Shown in pieces: positions 35,946-48,897 of a stretch of DNA of 64,000 bases. The position numbers were made by a program, and so were the translations under genes. How positions within the stretch are numbered: the stretch's first letter is position 1; each line of letters opens with the position of its first letter. The notes under the pieces were generated by a model that did no database searches, had not been told where the DNA came from, and saw only the letters and a program-made list of their open reading frames with translations. Source of the DNA: Liolophura sinensis (Eukaryota > Mollusca > Polyplacophora > Chitonida > Chitonidae); assembly GCF_032854445.1 (NCBI RefSeq), contig NC_088299.1, positions 11,399,608-11,463,607 on the forward strand. The letters run 5' to 3'.

Positions 35946-38900
35946 TGTCTACATAACGTTTTCTGTGACCATTTAATACTCTTATACCTGAAAAAATAAA
36001 CGAATCAGACAATTTTTGCAATGTATTCCCAATTTAACATTTTGCATGTTTTCATGAAACAAAGAGTAAGGTACACTGGTTTTACGTTGCAGACGTCATC
36101 TCTTTGAACGTTAAACTCTCTTGTTGGTCGTATTTCACGGAAATGTGCAATGGAGCAAATCGCAATCTTTCGTGCTTAGCTGGAATAAAAAGTGCGCAAA
36201 ACATGTTTGCAATATATACGTACTTTTTCTGACGGCGTGCTGTTCGTTTTAGTTATGCACTTTTATTATTTGAAGTCATGTTTCTATTTTCTTATTTCAC
36301 GATAACGACCTTCAGACAAAATAGCCATTAAAAGTATGCATATCTTTATAGTGTCTAATTTTGATATAATCGATGCCAGCAGCTGGCTGACTTTCAAAAT
36401 TTTATGATTTATTCGACGAGATCTGTATTTGATATTTCTAGTGATAAATCTGCAGGCCATTTGATATACCTTCTTGTTTAACCATCTTCATGTTACCACG
36501 GCAACCATATCTACCAATTGCTGACAATGATAAGATTTCATCAGCAACAGAAAAACACTCTTACTAAACCAGAATGCTCCTTGTGGCCATTGGTTGCTTA
36601 GAGCGGCCCAATTTCTTCAGAAACTCTGTTAATTGGCACCCCGCCGGCTCTCATTCCAAATGGTTTGGTTTTATCTGCCACTAGCAGTGATCTTACAGCG
36701 CGCTGAGTGGCATTCCTTCATGGCGTATTATTTGTCAGCGGCAAAAGTGGTTTGTAGGATCTAGGTGTGAGAAAATCGGTGGTTATCTTGTTAATGGTAT
36801 CTCTGTTTGCCCGTAGATTGCGTTCATCTGATTGTCCATCACCATGACGCCTATACGCCGACCCGCCGGATGACCCTGGGCGCGATCATACCACCATCCT
36901 CTGTCCTTTGAGTTCTGTGGTTTGCAGGCGAACAAATATTGTCTTGAGCCGGGAGCATGTAGGGCTAATCGCCAGCCGCCTTTGAGATTGTTGCAAGTGG
37001 GTTTGGCGTGTGTTTATTGTTTGTATAAATTAAGTGACGTCACAGCAAGTGACGCCAGACTGACTTGAAACTGTTGCGTAAGCTCAAGGGCCCAAGTGTG
37101 ACTCAAACCTTAGCCTTATATCTTGGTACACCTCATTCCAGATGCCTATTTTTCTCTTCTGACCAATTCTAAAGCAGACGGTGATTATACATGACATTTG
37201 TACTTCCTAGAAATTGTATTATTACACGTTTGTTAAATATTTACAGAAAACAGATTTACAGAGACCTTGCCTTTGGAACATAAGTATATTCGAATGAATT
37301 TGTTCACAACGACTCCACAATGCCATTTCAAATCTATTATTCATTATTTTGACGCAAAAACCCACATCTCAGATTTCTATGTACTGTCTTGTGAAATACA
37401 TCTTGGGCTCCGTTCATCAAACCCTTCCATTATCTTCCCTTCCGTTATAAATACCTATATATAAGGTGGCAAGATGAAATTTCCTTCTAGAATCTTAAAT
37501 ATCCGTATGATATCCGTAAAGCTTTTCGCCAAAACCTCCAACTTATGCGGTGAAATTTATAACCTTATCTTTTTTTTTCTTAATACTCAAATAAAAATTG
37601 TATACTGAAACATGAATAACCCGATTGATATGGAAATGGCCAAGGGCCTTTCAAATAGCTGATGCCACGTAGCAACCCGAACAGTATCAGGTCTGTTGTA
37701 ATACGGTGGGCAAACCATTGAGTATGTGTACTAGAATGTGTTCTATACCTTATCTCCTTTTTCTGCCGACTGGGTTTGGCGGAACAATGATTTCAAGAAA
37801 AGGTTTAGCTGAGCTCTTTTGATCTCATACATTCTCTTAGTCATTACAATCAGATTTATGCGGCTAAGATTGCAGTGTGGCGTAAGTGCTTCCAATGTCT
37901 TTGGAAGTTTTAGCCAGCTATACCTTTTTAATGCCCTTTTTAATACAAGAGCGGCGTCTTCTTTATTTACAATTAGCAACATGATCTATGGTGAAGTAAT
38001 TCAACAGTTTAAAGCTTAAATAATAAAAATAATAAAAACAAAATATACTTTTCTTTCTGTTTTCGTCGAGTGTTATTTTTTATTTTACCATTCAAATGGT
38101 CCATGACTTAAAGCATAATTAAAGTGAAGACTTGCTGACTGCTCTGAATCAATAATTTCGAGAGTTTCACCTTGGATGGAATTCTGAACGACAGTTCGAT
38201 TACTTTCTGCTGTGCTTTTTTCCTTGTGTTTTCTTGCACAATTCATTGCTGGTAATTATTAAAGAGCCAGTGATAAATACGTGCTTGCGGTTTGAACATC
38301 TTTCAGTTGTCGTTGACGCATTCGTTCTCTTGTTGAATGTTACATTCATTGAGTGATATATGACACTTACTGTAACAGGTAGAAAAAATTAGTTAACCTG
38401 GCAATCTGCTGGGGGATTCAGCCAATACTATTTGGTAAATGTAGAAACGAATTGAACATTGCATTATTTTTCAGTGTGCAATGACAGTGATGATTTAAGA
38501 TGGCATCCTAAAGGCTTCATCCCTGTTTAGCTAGCACTTAACTTCTGCACACATTAATATTTATGTGTGACATAATTGCTCTTCCATCAAAAGCTTTCTG
38601 CTTTTACTTTTTTCTATTTTCTGTCCACTTTTCAGCGACTACATACTCCGCCTCAGGATAACGCTTTGACAAACTTCTAAACTTCTCACAGTGGAGGCTT
38701 TGTCCGCACAATTGACGAATGTAACTTGTGTCATTTCTTATCGATCTTTATTTCACTGAAAATAAGACAGCTAGCACATAATGATATGTAAATTATTTTG
38801 TGGACAAATATAAGACTGTGGTCAAATAAATAAAAGGAATGGTTACAGGTTAATCATCTCGATGTATGATATTGCAGGCCGAAAGTGTTCGGTGTATTGG

Positions 38901-40496
38901 AGACAGAAAGTCGGTTGAAGGATATACCGGGGTTTCATTTTACCGAAGCCTTTCGTACCTGAAGGTACAATACATGCGCCGGAGCTGTCGAGTCGTATCG
39001 TTCAGAATCTGGGCATTCATACGTCAGATTGATATGTAGCGTAAGGGCTAAGGCCTCGGCCTCTCTCTACCGCGTCTTTGTTAGTGGTTCAAAATAAGAT
39101 CGCCTCGGGGAAATCCATCCTATTTCGGCAATTAGAAACCGGCGGCGGCCGCCGTACATGCCTGATACAGCTTTGTCGTACTGCAGTAGACTTGTTCATC
39201 AACTCTCACTGCTGGCTATTGTCACTCGACCAGACGCCGTCCATGTTTTAGACACCTTCTCCGCAGGGTGCACTCCGATCGCACAGCCAATACCATTTCG
39301 GCGATGTGGGAAGCCAGAGTGCGGGTTTCCTGGGGGGTTTTGTCTGGTTTCCTCCTACATGTAATATGCATGCCACTGCTTTTAGCTAGTATTGTATGGT
39401 TCCTGACCACACATGATCCAGTCGTCAAACCCCTCCTCCCTCAGGGAGTGGACAGACGCGTGTGGATGCGGTAAGTGTTAATGTGGTGTTAAATTTGATC
39501 CGGGGTCCATGCAGGCAGTGATACTATCAGAGACACATAGATTACCACAGATGGCGATGTTCGCGATTGGACGTCTCTGCCAAAAGCCATTTAACAAGTG
39601 TTGATTGATTGTAAGTCTGGCAAGTTTATCTCATCACGTGCTGTATCTTCGTCTCCGATAAAAACTTTCGTTAAATTTCTTCCCCACAATCGGAACATCA
39701 ATCATTTACCAAGTCCGCGCTGTTCATTGCGGTCACGAATAAAACCAGACGAAATAAAGAGAAGGCGAATTTATAGGCTTTTAATTTTCCGTCTCGCTTC
39801 CAGGATTGATGTATGGATGTTTGGGTTGAACCGCGCTTGGGGGAAATGGTACGGAACCTAGTGTTGTGAAGCGCGTGTGAGAAAAATATACCTGCTAATA
39901 CAATGGTAACAACTTCCTCTTTTGTTCTAATTGATCGAGGGGCTGCTGGATTGATTTGCTAGATGCCTTGATAAACTTGGTTCGTTAGGTGTTTATTCAA
40001 TAGTCATTGAATGGTTACAGGGGGATTTCTTTAATTGATTCATTGATTCATTCTTCTTGACAATTCAGGCAAATACTCGTTCACCGAGTTAACGTAATGC
40101 ATGGTTTATGCGTAGTTCGCTGGATACGTCGTAATGGTCTAAAGGCCTGATAAGTAATTCCTACACACATAGGTGACGAGTTGAATATTCACTTTAAAAC
40201 TTTTTAGAAAAGCTGTTTCAGTAATCTGATAGATTTGTCCTAATATTTATGAGTACTTAACTCGCAGTTGTAAAAAGTTTAGAGTTTCCAGTAGTGTGAG
40301 TTAGATGTGACACTGTCGACTTGACTGCGACTTAAAACGCCAGTCAAATAAATGTGACTAGGAATTCGCATTAGCGATGTTAGCTTCTATTAAAAAACTC
40401 AATACTTGCCTGTAAAATTCCTCGTCTTAAAGTCAAATAGACAATCCACAAGCTTACACGCTTAGAGTATTAAAAACGCCAGCACTAATGAATGCA
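35946..40496. other. Long unannotated stretch
   Basis: No gene was recognised. A GC-richer block at about 36600-37060 has forkhead-like TGTTTATTGTTTG (about 37010-37022) and a perfect TGACGTCA at 37035-37042 close together, a pattern compatible with an enhancer but not proof. A short GC palindrome CGGCGGCCGCCG is near 39141-39153. A minus-strand ATG frame at 37743-37982 (79 residues, lysine/arginine-rich) has no recognised family. Confidence 0.4.
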
Positions 40497-40687
40497 TTGA
40501 ATGAGTTCAAGTCTAGCTTATGCTGGGTTCTTCTCCGGTCGTAAGCGGAAAGGTCTAGCAGCAGCCTGCGGATGGTGTTGGGTTTCCCTGTCTGGTTTCC
40601 TCCCACCATTATTGCTGGCCGCCGTCGTATAAGTGAAATATTCTTGAGTATGATGTAAAGCACCTATCAAATAACTAAATAAATATC
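40497..40687 (+). mobile_element. SINE-A, 5'-truncated
   Basis: It starts inside the head near the B-box-like GAGTTCAAGTC and continues with GCAGCCTGCGGATGGTG and TGCTGGCCGCCGTCGTATAA. It ends ATGTAAAGCACCTATCAAAT plus tail. Confidence 0.88.
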
Positions 40688-43029
40688 TCTTGGACATGTA
40701 ACAAGCTTGAACCCTGAGTCTGTTAAAACTTCAAAAGGAAGAAACAAACAAAGCTCATCAAGCATAAAAATACCATGCCGTTTTGCTTTACTGTATTATA
40801 TGGAGACGATTGAAACGAGCTAGACGAGTATAATCAGGAAGTAGGGTGTCAGATATCAGCTATATCAGATATTGTATATAAAACAATTATTTTTAAATCC
40901 CACATTTTGGCAGTAACGGAGGAGAGAAAACACACATTATGTTGGTATGGTTAACACTAAGGTCTTTACAGAAATTTAATACTTTCCAAACTGATTTGAA
41001 AATGGCGTAATTTAACGCCGCCTTATATGTCAAATTGCAGTTTTAGGTGCTGTGTTGCGCTTTGAAAATGTTAACTATCTTCTAATCTAAAAATCATAAT
41101 ATTTTCAGATGCGAAACATTTAACATGATGTATCACTTTAACACTTGGAAATATTCACATTTTAACATTTATGTTTCAAGAGATTATGCATATGTGACCT
41201 CGTGCTGGAAATCGGGATCTATATAGGTACGTTTTCGTCTTCAAGTCAAGTTGTTTTTTATGTATATCTGGCGAAAGCTGGTGGTCTTCCCCGATCTCTG
41301 CCCAATTTCCTCAACACCTCAACCGGAATGTATGGGTGTGGATTTAAAGATGCTATATGTCGGAGAATTGGGGCCAAAAAATCGATTTTAGAATAGCCCA
41401 AATCATTAGGTATCAGAAATAGTCAGTCTCGTCTCTGTACGTGTTACAGCTCAAAATCGGATAGAAAGATCCTTCGCATTATAACTTTTTCAAATACAAT
41501 AAAAAGTACAAGTACGAGTCAGACATTTACCGAAAGGCAATCATTTGAGCTATTCTATGTAAATACAGAAATTTGATTCTGATTAGTGAATATGGATTTT
41601 TGGCAAAAACTCTCAGGCATAGCCTCGTTATTATATGAGAAACATTATCAAACATTTAAAAAAACTGACTTTAAAACTTTAAACCGTTGTCTATGTGTAA
41701 ACTCAAAATACTGAGACACTTTGCTTCATAAGGTGTTAAAGCGTTGACATCAAACAATTAGAAATAAGATAAAACGCTGGAACTAAACACTGAACAGCAG
41801 TTAAAATCACAAAAATAACATCAAATTAGCTTTTCAAAATGGTCGTAAAATTTAACCACAGATAAAAAGAACAGATTGTACAAGTTGTTAAGAAATGATC
41901 ACGCTTCCTGTAATATAAACCCAAATTTTTACGACCGTTATAGTGGTCATGAAACCAACGCGTTTTTGACAACTTAACCAATGATCAAACTATTGTAATG
42001 TGTAAATTTGAAAATAATTGCGCATAATATTGATATTATCAATCGCTGGGACATAACTAACAGTAAATATCGCTAATGTGGTGTAAACTCATGATCATTA
42101 ATCCATGTTTAGGCCAAAGTAAACCGCTTTGATGTATACTTCTTGTAAATTAATAAAACTTATGCCAAATCAGTCTTCTGTAACTGAATTGTTAATAGTT
42201 TGTAATCGTTTGTCCACGGGAGGGGAGAAGAGAATGCCCATCACATTGTAACCAACCACAGATAATAAACAATTATTGCAGTTTCAAATGGAAAAAATCC
42301 TCATCAATATTTCCAAGGATGGGATTCATCTTGAGACTTGAAATACACCAATAAATGGCGATTAAAACAATCTTCTCCAGAGAAGCGATCTCTGGTTAAA
42401 GTACGTTGTATAGCAAGACCGCACAAACAATTGCCAAATAGACTTTCAGTCGTGTCTTCGATTCAATTTGAGTTTTATTATAAAGGATTTTATTAAGTGC
42501 TTTCGGCAAAGATTAAGATGCATTGGTAAAGAGAATCATTCCAGCTGCGGTTATATTTCGCCTTGGTGAGTGATTCGGGGTTAGAGAGTGTCTGCATGAA
42601 TGTAAATGTAAATATACAGACGACGGAAATTGACAAATTAGCGAAATGACGTAACAGTCATTTGACTCTCAAAATCCGCGCGCGCGTTGATTGGCCAAGT
42701 GCAAGTGATGAGCATGCGATAATGTGATCCACGAAGAAGGCGTGTATGTGTGGTGAGAATCGTGTACACACGAGGAAGTTTGTTGAAGAATATGCGCGGC
42801 CATTATCTTATACCGTGTTCTCAGATGTTTATAGTGCCATTCGACAGCTTGATACGTCTGTGTTATGATCGACTGTCTTGTATCTTATATGTGACAGATA
42901 TTGGGTTAAGGTATAAGAAAGACAAACCTAAGATATTGCATTTTGTAAAGTTGTATTTTACAACCAAAGATACATTTGACAATTCTAACAGTCAGCTGTT
43001 TTGATGGGTTATCAACGAGATAATGTAAC

Positions 43030-43440
43030 TTCGAAAATAATATTAATATTTTCCTTTCATTCGTGAGTTTGATTACGACAAAACTTTAACTGGCTATTCT
43101 CCTGAACAAGCGTTTACAACATTTGGCACTTCTAACAGTGTTTATGGTGGGCGATTGACGAAACTGTGCAACTAAATTTGCTTTACACTTGGAAAATGAT
43201 ATTCAGATTTTCTTGTGGTTTGTGGGCTTGATAAGAACAATGCTTTCAATGATTGCTGTACCGACGATCGCTTACAACATTTGGCAACTCTAACAGGTAG
43301 TGGTTTCGATGGGTTATGACCGTGATTGAGTACTGTGTTCTCCTTGGGAAATAATATTCAGATTTTCCTTTCGTTCGTGAGTGTGATTAGGACAATACTT
43401 TAATTGGTTGTTCTGCATGATCGCGCACAAATATGTGTGT
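43030..43440 (+). repeat. Three internal ~155-bp direct repeats (copy A)
   Basis: The motif AAATAATATTCAGATTTTCC or a variant appears at about 43036, 43194 and 43349. Each is followed by CGTGAGTTTGATTACGAC-like and CTTACAACATTTGGCA-like sequence. The same three repeats are at about 47836, 47998 and 48153 in copy B, so they predate the duplication. Confidence 0.75.
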
Positions 43441-43579
43441 AATGTTTATCACTGGATTTATTCAACTATCATTTGATCAGACTGCTACATTAAGGGGCAT
43501 ATAACAGAGGATACCTTCATAAGTGTACTGCATATATCACGCACTGTACATTAAGGATTGCTTTCCTATCTCCCTGTAG

Positions 43580-43655
43580 TAATATATTTATTTATTTATT
43601 TGATTGATGTTTTGTGCCGTACTCAAGAATATTTCATTTATGAGACAAATGACCT
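43580..43655 (-). mobile_element. SINE-A fragment inside copy A
   Basis: TTTATTTATTTGATTGATGT, then TGCCGTACTCAAGAATATTT. The counterpart at 48390-48465 has the same boundaries, so the SINE was present before the two 3-kb copies separated. Confidence 0.88.
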
Positions 43656-43946
43656 TCTTCTAATTTTGCTCCCTAAACAAGCCAAACGTTTCCCCATCTA
43701 CTGATGTAAACAGTTCAAGGAACAAATATATCCGGCGCTCACACACTTGCGACAGTCGTCTGTAGTTTCAAAATGATGTCTTCATTTCACATAATGCCAG
43801 CGATAATCAATGTTCAGTGCTCGTTTTGAAAAATTTCCTCTCACTGCAGCCAGACACGATCAGTGATTATACACGGCCGCACAAGGATCATATTTTCAAT
43901 AAATACAGCCTTTGCATCATTGTTAACAAACTTCCAGTCCAGTGAT

Positions 43947-45277
43947 TTTGGTTTGATCTCTTTATAATGGAATGTAGAACCGCTTCCATGGCCCAGTGAT
44001 CAGAGAGACCACGGGATGATGCGTAAAATGTATACAAACACTTTAAAAGAAAATGCAACAAATAAAATAACCAGAGTTGTTCAGAAAGACGGGTTGAAAC
44101 AAACCTAGCGCAGACAATTTTGTCTGACCTTCTTGGTTACTATATAAATCAAGTTTTAATGAGGAATTTTTATAAGCCCTGGGGTTCGCCATGTTACATA
44201 GCACCCGCAAACACAATGTCGTGTCCCTCGTACCCTACATAAAATGGCAAACCATGGTTCAGGTGCAGCTGTGTCCTCGGATTGCCAAAATTACTCGCGT
44301 CTGATTGGTCAGAACTGATTACATGGTGGCGCTTTCGATTGTCCCAATGTTGGCGATTTTGCCTATTTTGAACTGGGATATCTTATGCAGTTGTGCCATA
44401 TATGACAAAAATAAAAACTTATACATTTTAAACTTCCTTCTAGACACTTTATCTATGAATGTATACATTTGGTCTAGCGTCTTTTCTTTTAAGAGGTTCC
44501 ACAGCTCTATAAAATGTTATCCTGAAACTTTTCATGGCCAAACTCTGAGAGACATGCATATAGGTAAAGTCTTTCCAGATTGGATTTATTTCTTTCTCTG
44601 AATGGCGTTTAATGCCGTACTCCAGACTTTTTCATTACACGTTGTTACCATATTTGAGGTTTTGTCTATTATTCATTTTTTGTATGTATATCAAAGTTGC
44701 GTTGCTATCTATCTAGCACCAGATGTCGAAATCAACTGACATCACCGACGCCAAGGATCCGTACATGTGGACTTTATCTCGACTCGTATAATACCCTTCC
44801 TCTGATAATCCCGGTGTATCTGGCGTCAGAACTCCGCCAGTTCTTTACCATTACTTCAGCTTCAATAGACACTGCTTGCTAGCTGAACACACCGACAGAA
44901 CCCATGGCCTCTGGATTACATCGCTGACTTTAGCCAGTTGCAAATCCCTTACTGACAATAATGCTTTTCACCGCATTCATTGATTAATAAAAACACGGCT
45001 TATTTTTTCTCTGTCTGGCGAATCAATAGAAAATACTTCCATGGGGCTTTGAGGAAAGTCACGTCCCTTCTTAGAGTTGAGACCATCCGATGAGAGGCTT
45101 TGGAGAGCGCACACATGTTCCGAGGAACACAAAAAATCACCCCGTTATTTAGTGATCATCTCATAGAGATGGGGCTTTCTCGATTCCATTTCCAGATGAC
45201 ACGATCTTGCGATGGAGTCATCTTAGGTCCGACACAGATTGATACTCTCTTAAAACTGAACCGTTCTATATAATTTT
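43947..45277. other. Spacer between the two 3-kb copies
   Basis: Sequence of 1331 bp not shared by the flanks of either copy as far as I can see. A small SINE-A scrap is at 44600-44640. No gene was recognised. Confidence 0.45.
44600..44640 (-). mobile_element. Tiny SINE-A scrap
   Basis: AATGGCGTTTAATGCCGTAC followed by TCCAGACTTTTTCATTACAC, a short diverged 3' end. Confidence 0.5.
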
Positions 45278-47422
45278 AATTATTTTTAAATCCCACATTT
45301 TGGCAATAACGGAGAAGAGAAAACACACATTATGTTGGTAAGGTTAACACCTAAATTTTTATAGAAATTTAATACTTTCCAAACTGACTGGAAAGTATCG
45401 TAATTTAAAACCGTATTATATGTCAAGTTGCAACTGGAAAATGTCGTAATTTAAGACCGTCTTATATGTCAAGCTGCAATTTTAAGTGCTGTCTTGCGCA
45501 AGTTAAATGTTAAAAATCTTCTAATATAGCAATCGTAAGGTGTTATAACATTTTTAGATGCGGAAACATTTAACATGTTTTATCACTTTAACACCTGGAA
45601 ATATTCACATTTTAACATTTAGTTTCAAGAGATTATGCATTTGTCTCCTCTCATGTTACAGCGATACCTTGAGCACTATTCGTGACCTCGTGCTGGAAAT
45701 CGGGATCTATACAGGTATGTTTTCGTCTTAAAGTCAAGTTGTTTTTTATGTATATATGGCGAAAGCTGGTGGTCTTCCCCGATCTCTGCCCAATTTCCTC
45801 AACACCTCAACCAGAATGTATGGTGTGGATTTAAAGAAGCTATATGTCGGAGAATTGGGGCCAAAAAATCGATTTTAGAATAGCCCAAATCATTAGGTAT
45901 CAGAAATAGTCAGTCTTGTCTCTGCGCGTGTTACAGCTCAAAATCGGATAGAAAGGTCCTTAGATTTACACAGCGGGTCGCATTATAACTTTTTCAAATA
46001 CCATAAATAGTACAAGTACGAGTCAGACATTTACGAAAGGCAATCATTTGAGTTATTCTGTGTAAAATTTGATTCTGATTAGTGAATATGGATTTTTGGC
46101 AAAAACTCCCAGGCACAGCGTCTTCATTATATGAGAAACATTATAATACATTCAGCCGACTTAAAACTTTAAACCGTTGTTTAGATGTACAGTCAAAATA
46201 CAGATAGGCTTTGCTTCATAATATGTTAAGCGTTGACATCAAACAATTAGAAATAAGATAAAACGCTGGAACTAAACACTGAACAGCAGTTAAAATCACA
46301 AAAATAACATCAAATTAGCTTTTTATAAAAGTTGTAAAATTTTACTACAGATAAAGAGAACAGTTTTCACACGCTGTCAACAACTGAGCACGCCTCCTAT
46401 AATCTAAACCCAGATTTTTACGACCGTTATAGTGGTCATGAAACCAACGCGTTTTTGATAACTTAACCAATGATCAAACTATTGTAATGTGTAAATTTGA
46501 AAATAATTGCGCATAATATTGATATTATCAATCGCTGGGACATAACTAACAGTAAATATCGCTAATGTGGTGTAAACTCATGATCATTAATCCATGTTTA
46601 GGCCAAAGTAAACCGCTTTGATGTATACTTCTTGTAAATTAATAAAACTTATGCCAAATCAGTCTTCTGTAACTGAATTGTTAATAGGTTGTAGAGCTTG
46701 TCTACAGGAAGAGAGAAGAGAATGTCCATCACACTGTAACCAACAACAGACAATAAGCAAATATTGCAGTTTCAAATGGAAAAAATCCTCATCAGTATTT
46801 CCAAGGATGGGATTCCTCTTGAGACTTGAAATACACCAATAAATGGTGATTAAAACAATCTTCTCCACGAAGGCGATCTCAGCTTAAAGTACGTTGTATA
46901 ACAAGGCCGCACAACTTTCAAGCAATTGCCAAATGGACTTTTAGGCGTGTCTTCAATTCAACCTGAGTTTTATTTTAAAGAATTTTATTAAATGCTATCA
47001 ACACAGATAAAGGTGAATTGGCAAAGAAAAACATTCCAACTGCGGCTATATGTCGCTTTGGGCTTTGGTGATTCACAGTTAGAGAGTATTTGCATGGATG
47101 TAAATGTAAATATGAAGACGACGGAAATTGAAAAATTAGCGATATGATGTAACAGTCATGTGACTCTCAAAATCCGCACACGGTGATTCGCCACGTGCAG
47201 GTGATGACCTTGTGATAATGTGATACACGAAGAAGGCGTGTATGTGTGGTGAGAATCGTGAATTTGGTGTGGACAATGTCGATATGTGTATACACGAAGA
47301 AGATTGTTGAAGACTACACGCAGCCATTATCTTATACTGAGTTCTCAGATGTTCATGGTGTCATTCAACAACTTGAAACGTCAACGTCACTGTGTCTTTT
47401 ACAAGCATCAAAGTGTGAACTT

Positions 47423-47578
47423 GACAAGAGTGTGCATTCTCACGCAGATGTGCATTCCCACGCAGATGTGCATTCCCACTCAGATGTGCATTCCCTCTTA
47501 GATGTGCACTCCCATGCAGATGTGCATTTCCATGCAGATGTGCATTCCCACTCAGAAGTGCATTCCCACGCAGGTGTA
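47423..47578 (+). repeat. 18-bp tandem repeat, about 9 copies, only in copy B
   Basis: The unit GTGCATTCCCACGCAGAT recurs with 18-bp spacing and would encode a six-residue HSHADV-type repeat in the plus-strand frame at 47246-47656. Copy A lacks the whole segment, and the flanking frame is disrupted there. Coding is therefore unlikely and a local minisatellite is the simpler reading. Confidence 0.92.
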
Positions 47579-47829
47579 GACGTAGGAAAGACACAGTTCG
47601 CACTGTGTACTGTGACGGCTTTCAGGTACGATACATCGATATTATGTTCCATGTAAGAAATGGTTATGATCGACTCTCTTGTATCTTATATTTGAGAGAA
47701 ATTGGCATAAGGTATAAATAAGACAAACCTAATATATTTCACTTTATAAAGTTGTATTTTACAACCAGAGATACAGTTGGCAATTCTGATAGCTAGCAGT
47801 TTTGATGGGTTATCAACGAGATAGTGTAA

Positions 47830-48240
47830 TTTGGAAAATAATATTAATATTTTCCTTTCATTCATGAGTTTGATTACGACAACCCTTTAACTGGCTATTC
47901 TCCTGAACGAGCGCTTACAATATTTGGAGATTCTAATAGTTAGTGTTTATGGTGGGCAATTGACGAAATTGTGCAACTAAATTTGTTTTACACTTGGAAA
48001 ATGATATTCAGATTTTCTTGTGGTTTGTGGGCTTGATAAGGACAATGCTTTCAATGATTGCTCTCCTAACGATCGCTTACTACATTTGGCAACTCTAACA
48101 GGTCGTGGTTTTGATGGGCTATGAACGTGATTGTGTTACTGTGTTCTACTTGGGAAATAATATTCAGATTTTCCTTTCATTTGTGAGTTTAATTACGACA
48201 ACACTTTAACTAGTTATTCTACTGCATGATCGCGTACAGA
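47830..48240 (+). repeat. Three internal ~155-bp direct repeats (copy B)
   Basis: Counterpart of 43030-43440, with motif starts at about 47836, 47998 and 48153 and the same order of sub-motifs. Confidence 0.75.
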
Positions 48241-48389
48241 TATGTTTATAATATTTACCAGTTGATATGTTCAACTGTCATTTGATCAGACTGCTACATT
48301 AAGGGGCATTTAACAGAGGATGCCTTCATAAGTGTACTGCATACATCACGCACTGTACATTATGGATTGTTTACCTATCTCCCTTTTGT

Positions 48390-48465
48390 AGTATATTTAT
48401 TTATTTATTTGATTGATGTTTTATGCCGTACTCAAGAATATTTCATTTATGCGACAAATGACCAT
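48390..48465 (-). mobile_element. SINE-A fragment inside copy B
   Basis: TATTTATTTATTTGATTGAT, then TATGCCGTACTCAAGAATAT. It is orthologous in position to the fragment in copy A. Confidence 0.88.
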
Positions 48466-48897
48466 CCTCTAATTTTGTCCCCTAAGCAAGCTAAGCTCAA
48501 GGCAGATAAGTATTTGTATTCTAATAAATCCCTTACAGCCCGCGACCTGCTGTCGTTCATGCAATGTCGATGATTGTAAAATTAATCCCAAATTTCATGT
48601 TTCCATGAACAGTCACCGTACGTCCTTGCTTTCCCCATCTACTGATGAAAGCAGGTACAAGAACAAATGTATCCGGCGCTCACACAGTTGCCGCAGTTAG
48701 TTTCTTAATTATATCTTTCAAGTGCACCAAAGCCTGTGATGACCAATGTTCAGTGGTTGTTTTGGAAAATTTCCTGTTCGGTATCGTCACTGCGGCCAAA
48801 CACGATCAGTGGTTATACACGGCCGCACGGGGATCATATTTTCAATAAATACAGCCTTTGCATCGCTGTTATATAACCAAACTTCCAGTCCAGTGAT

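Larger units (their letters stand above)
40885..43946 (+). repeat. 3-kb repeat/segmental duplication, copy A
   Basis: It begins AATTATTTTTAAATCCCAC and ends AACTTCCAGTCCAGTGAT. The whole span is matched in the same order and orientation by copy B at 45278-48897, with identity by eye mostly about 80-90 percent and two far more similar blocks. It contains three imperfect internal repeats and an inherited SINE-A fragment. No protein domain is recognisable, and the frame at 42750-43004 is not preserved in copy B. Terminal inverted repeats or target-site duplications are not obvious. It could be a non-autonomous mobile element or a tandem segmental duplication. Confidence 0.9.
45278..48897 (+). 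repeat. 3-kb repeat/segmental duplication, copy B
   Basis: It is collinear with copy A from AATTATTTTTAAATCCCAC to AACTTCCAGTCCAGTGAT. It is about 560 bp longer, mainly from four differences: a roughly 55-bp local duplication near 45400-45480, about 44 bp near 45640-45690, about 260 bp at 47380-47660 including an 18-bp repeat, and about 130 bp near 48490-48625. Whether these are insertions in B or losses in A cannot be decided here. No recognisable domain is present. Confidence 0.9.

Noticed and set aside
37743-37982. Small basic protein of 79 residues on the minus strand
   Set aside because: It has a true ATG but no recognised family, is overlapped by an equally long plus-strand frame, and is within the length expected by chance.
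42750-43004. 84-codon frame in copy A as a conserved gene
   Set aside because: The matching frame in copy B breaks at the 260-bp length difference, so it is not maintained as protein.
47246-47656. Histidine-rich protein gene
   Set aside because: The first codons are not shared as a frame with copy A, and the repeat is a local 18-bp expansion.
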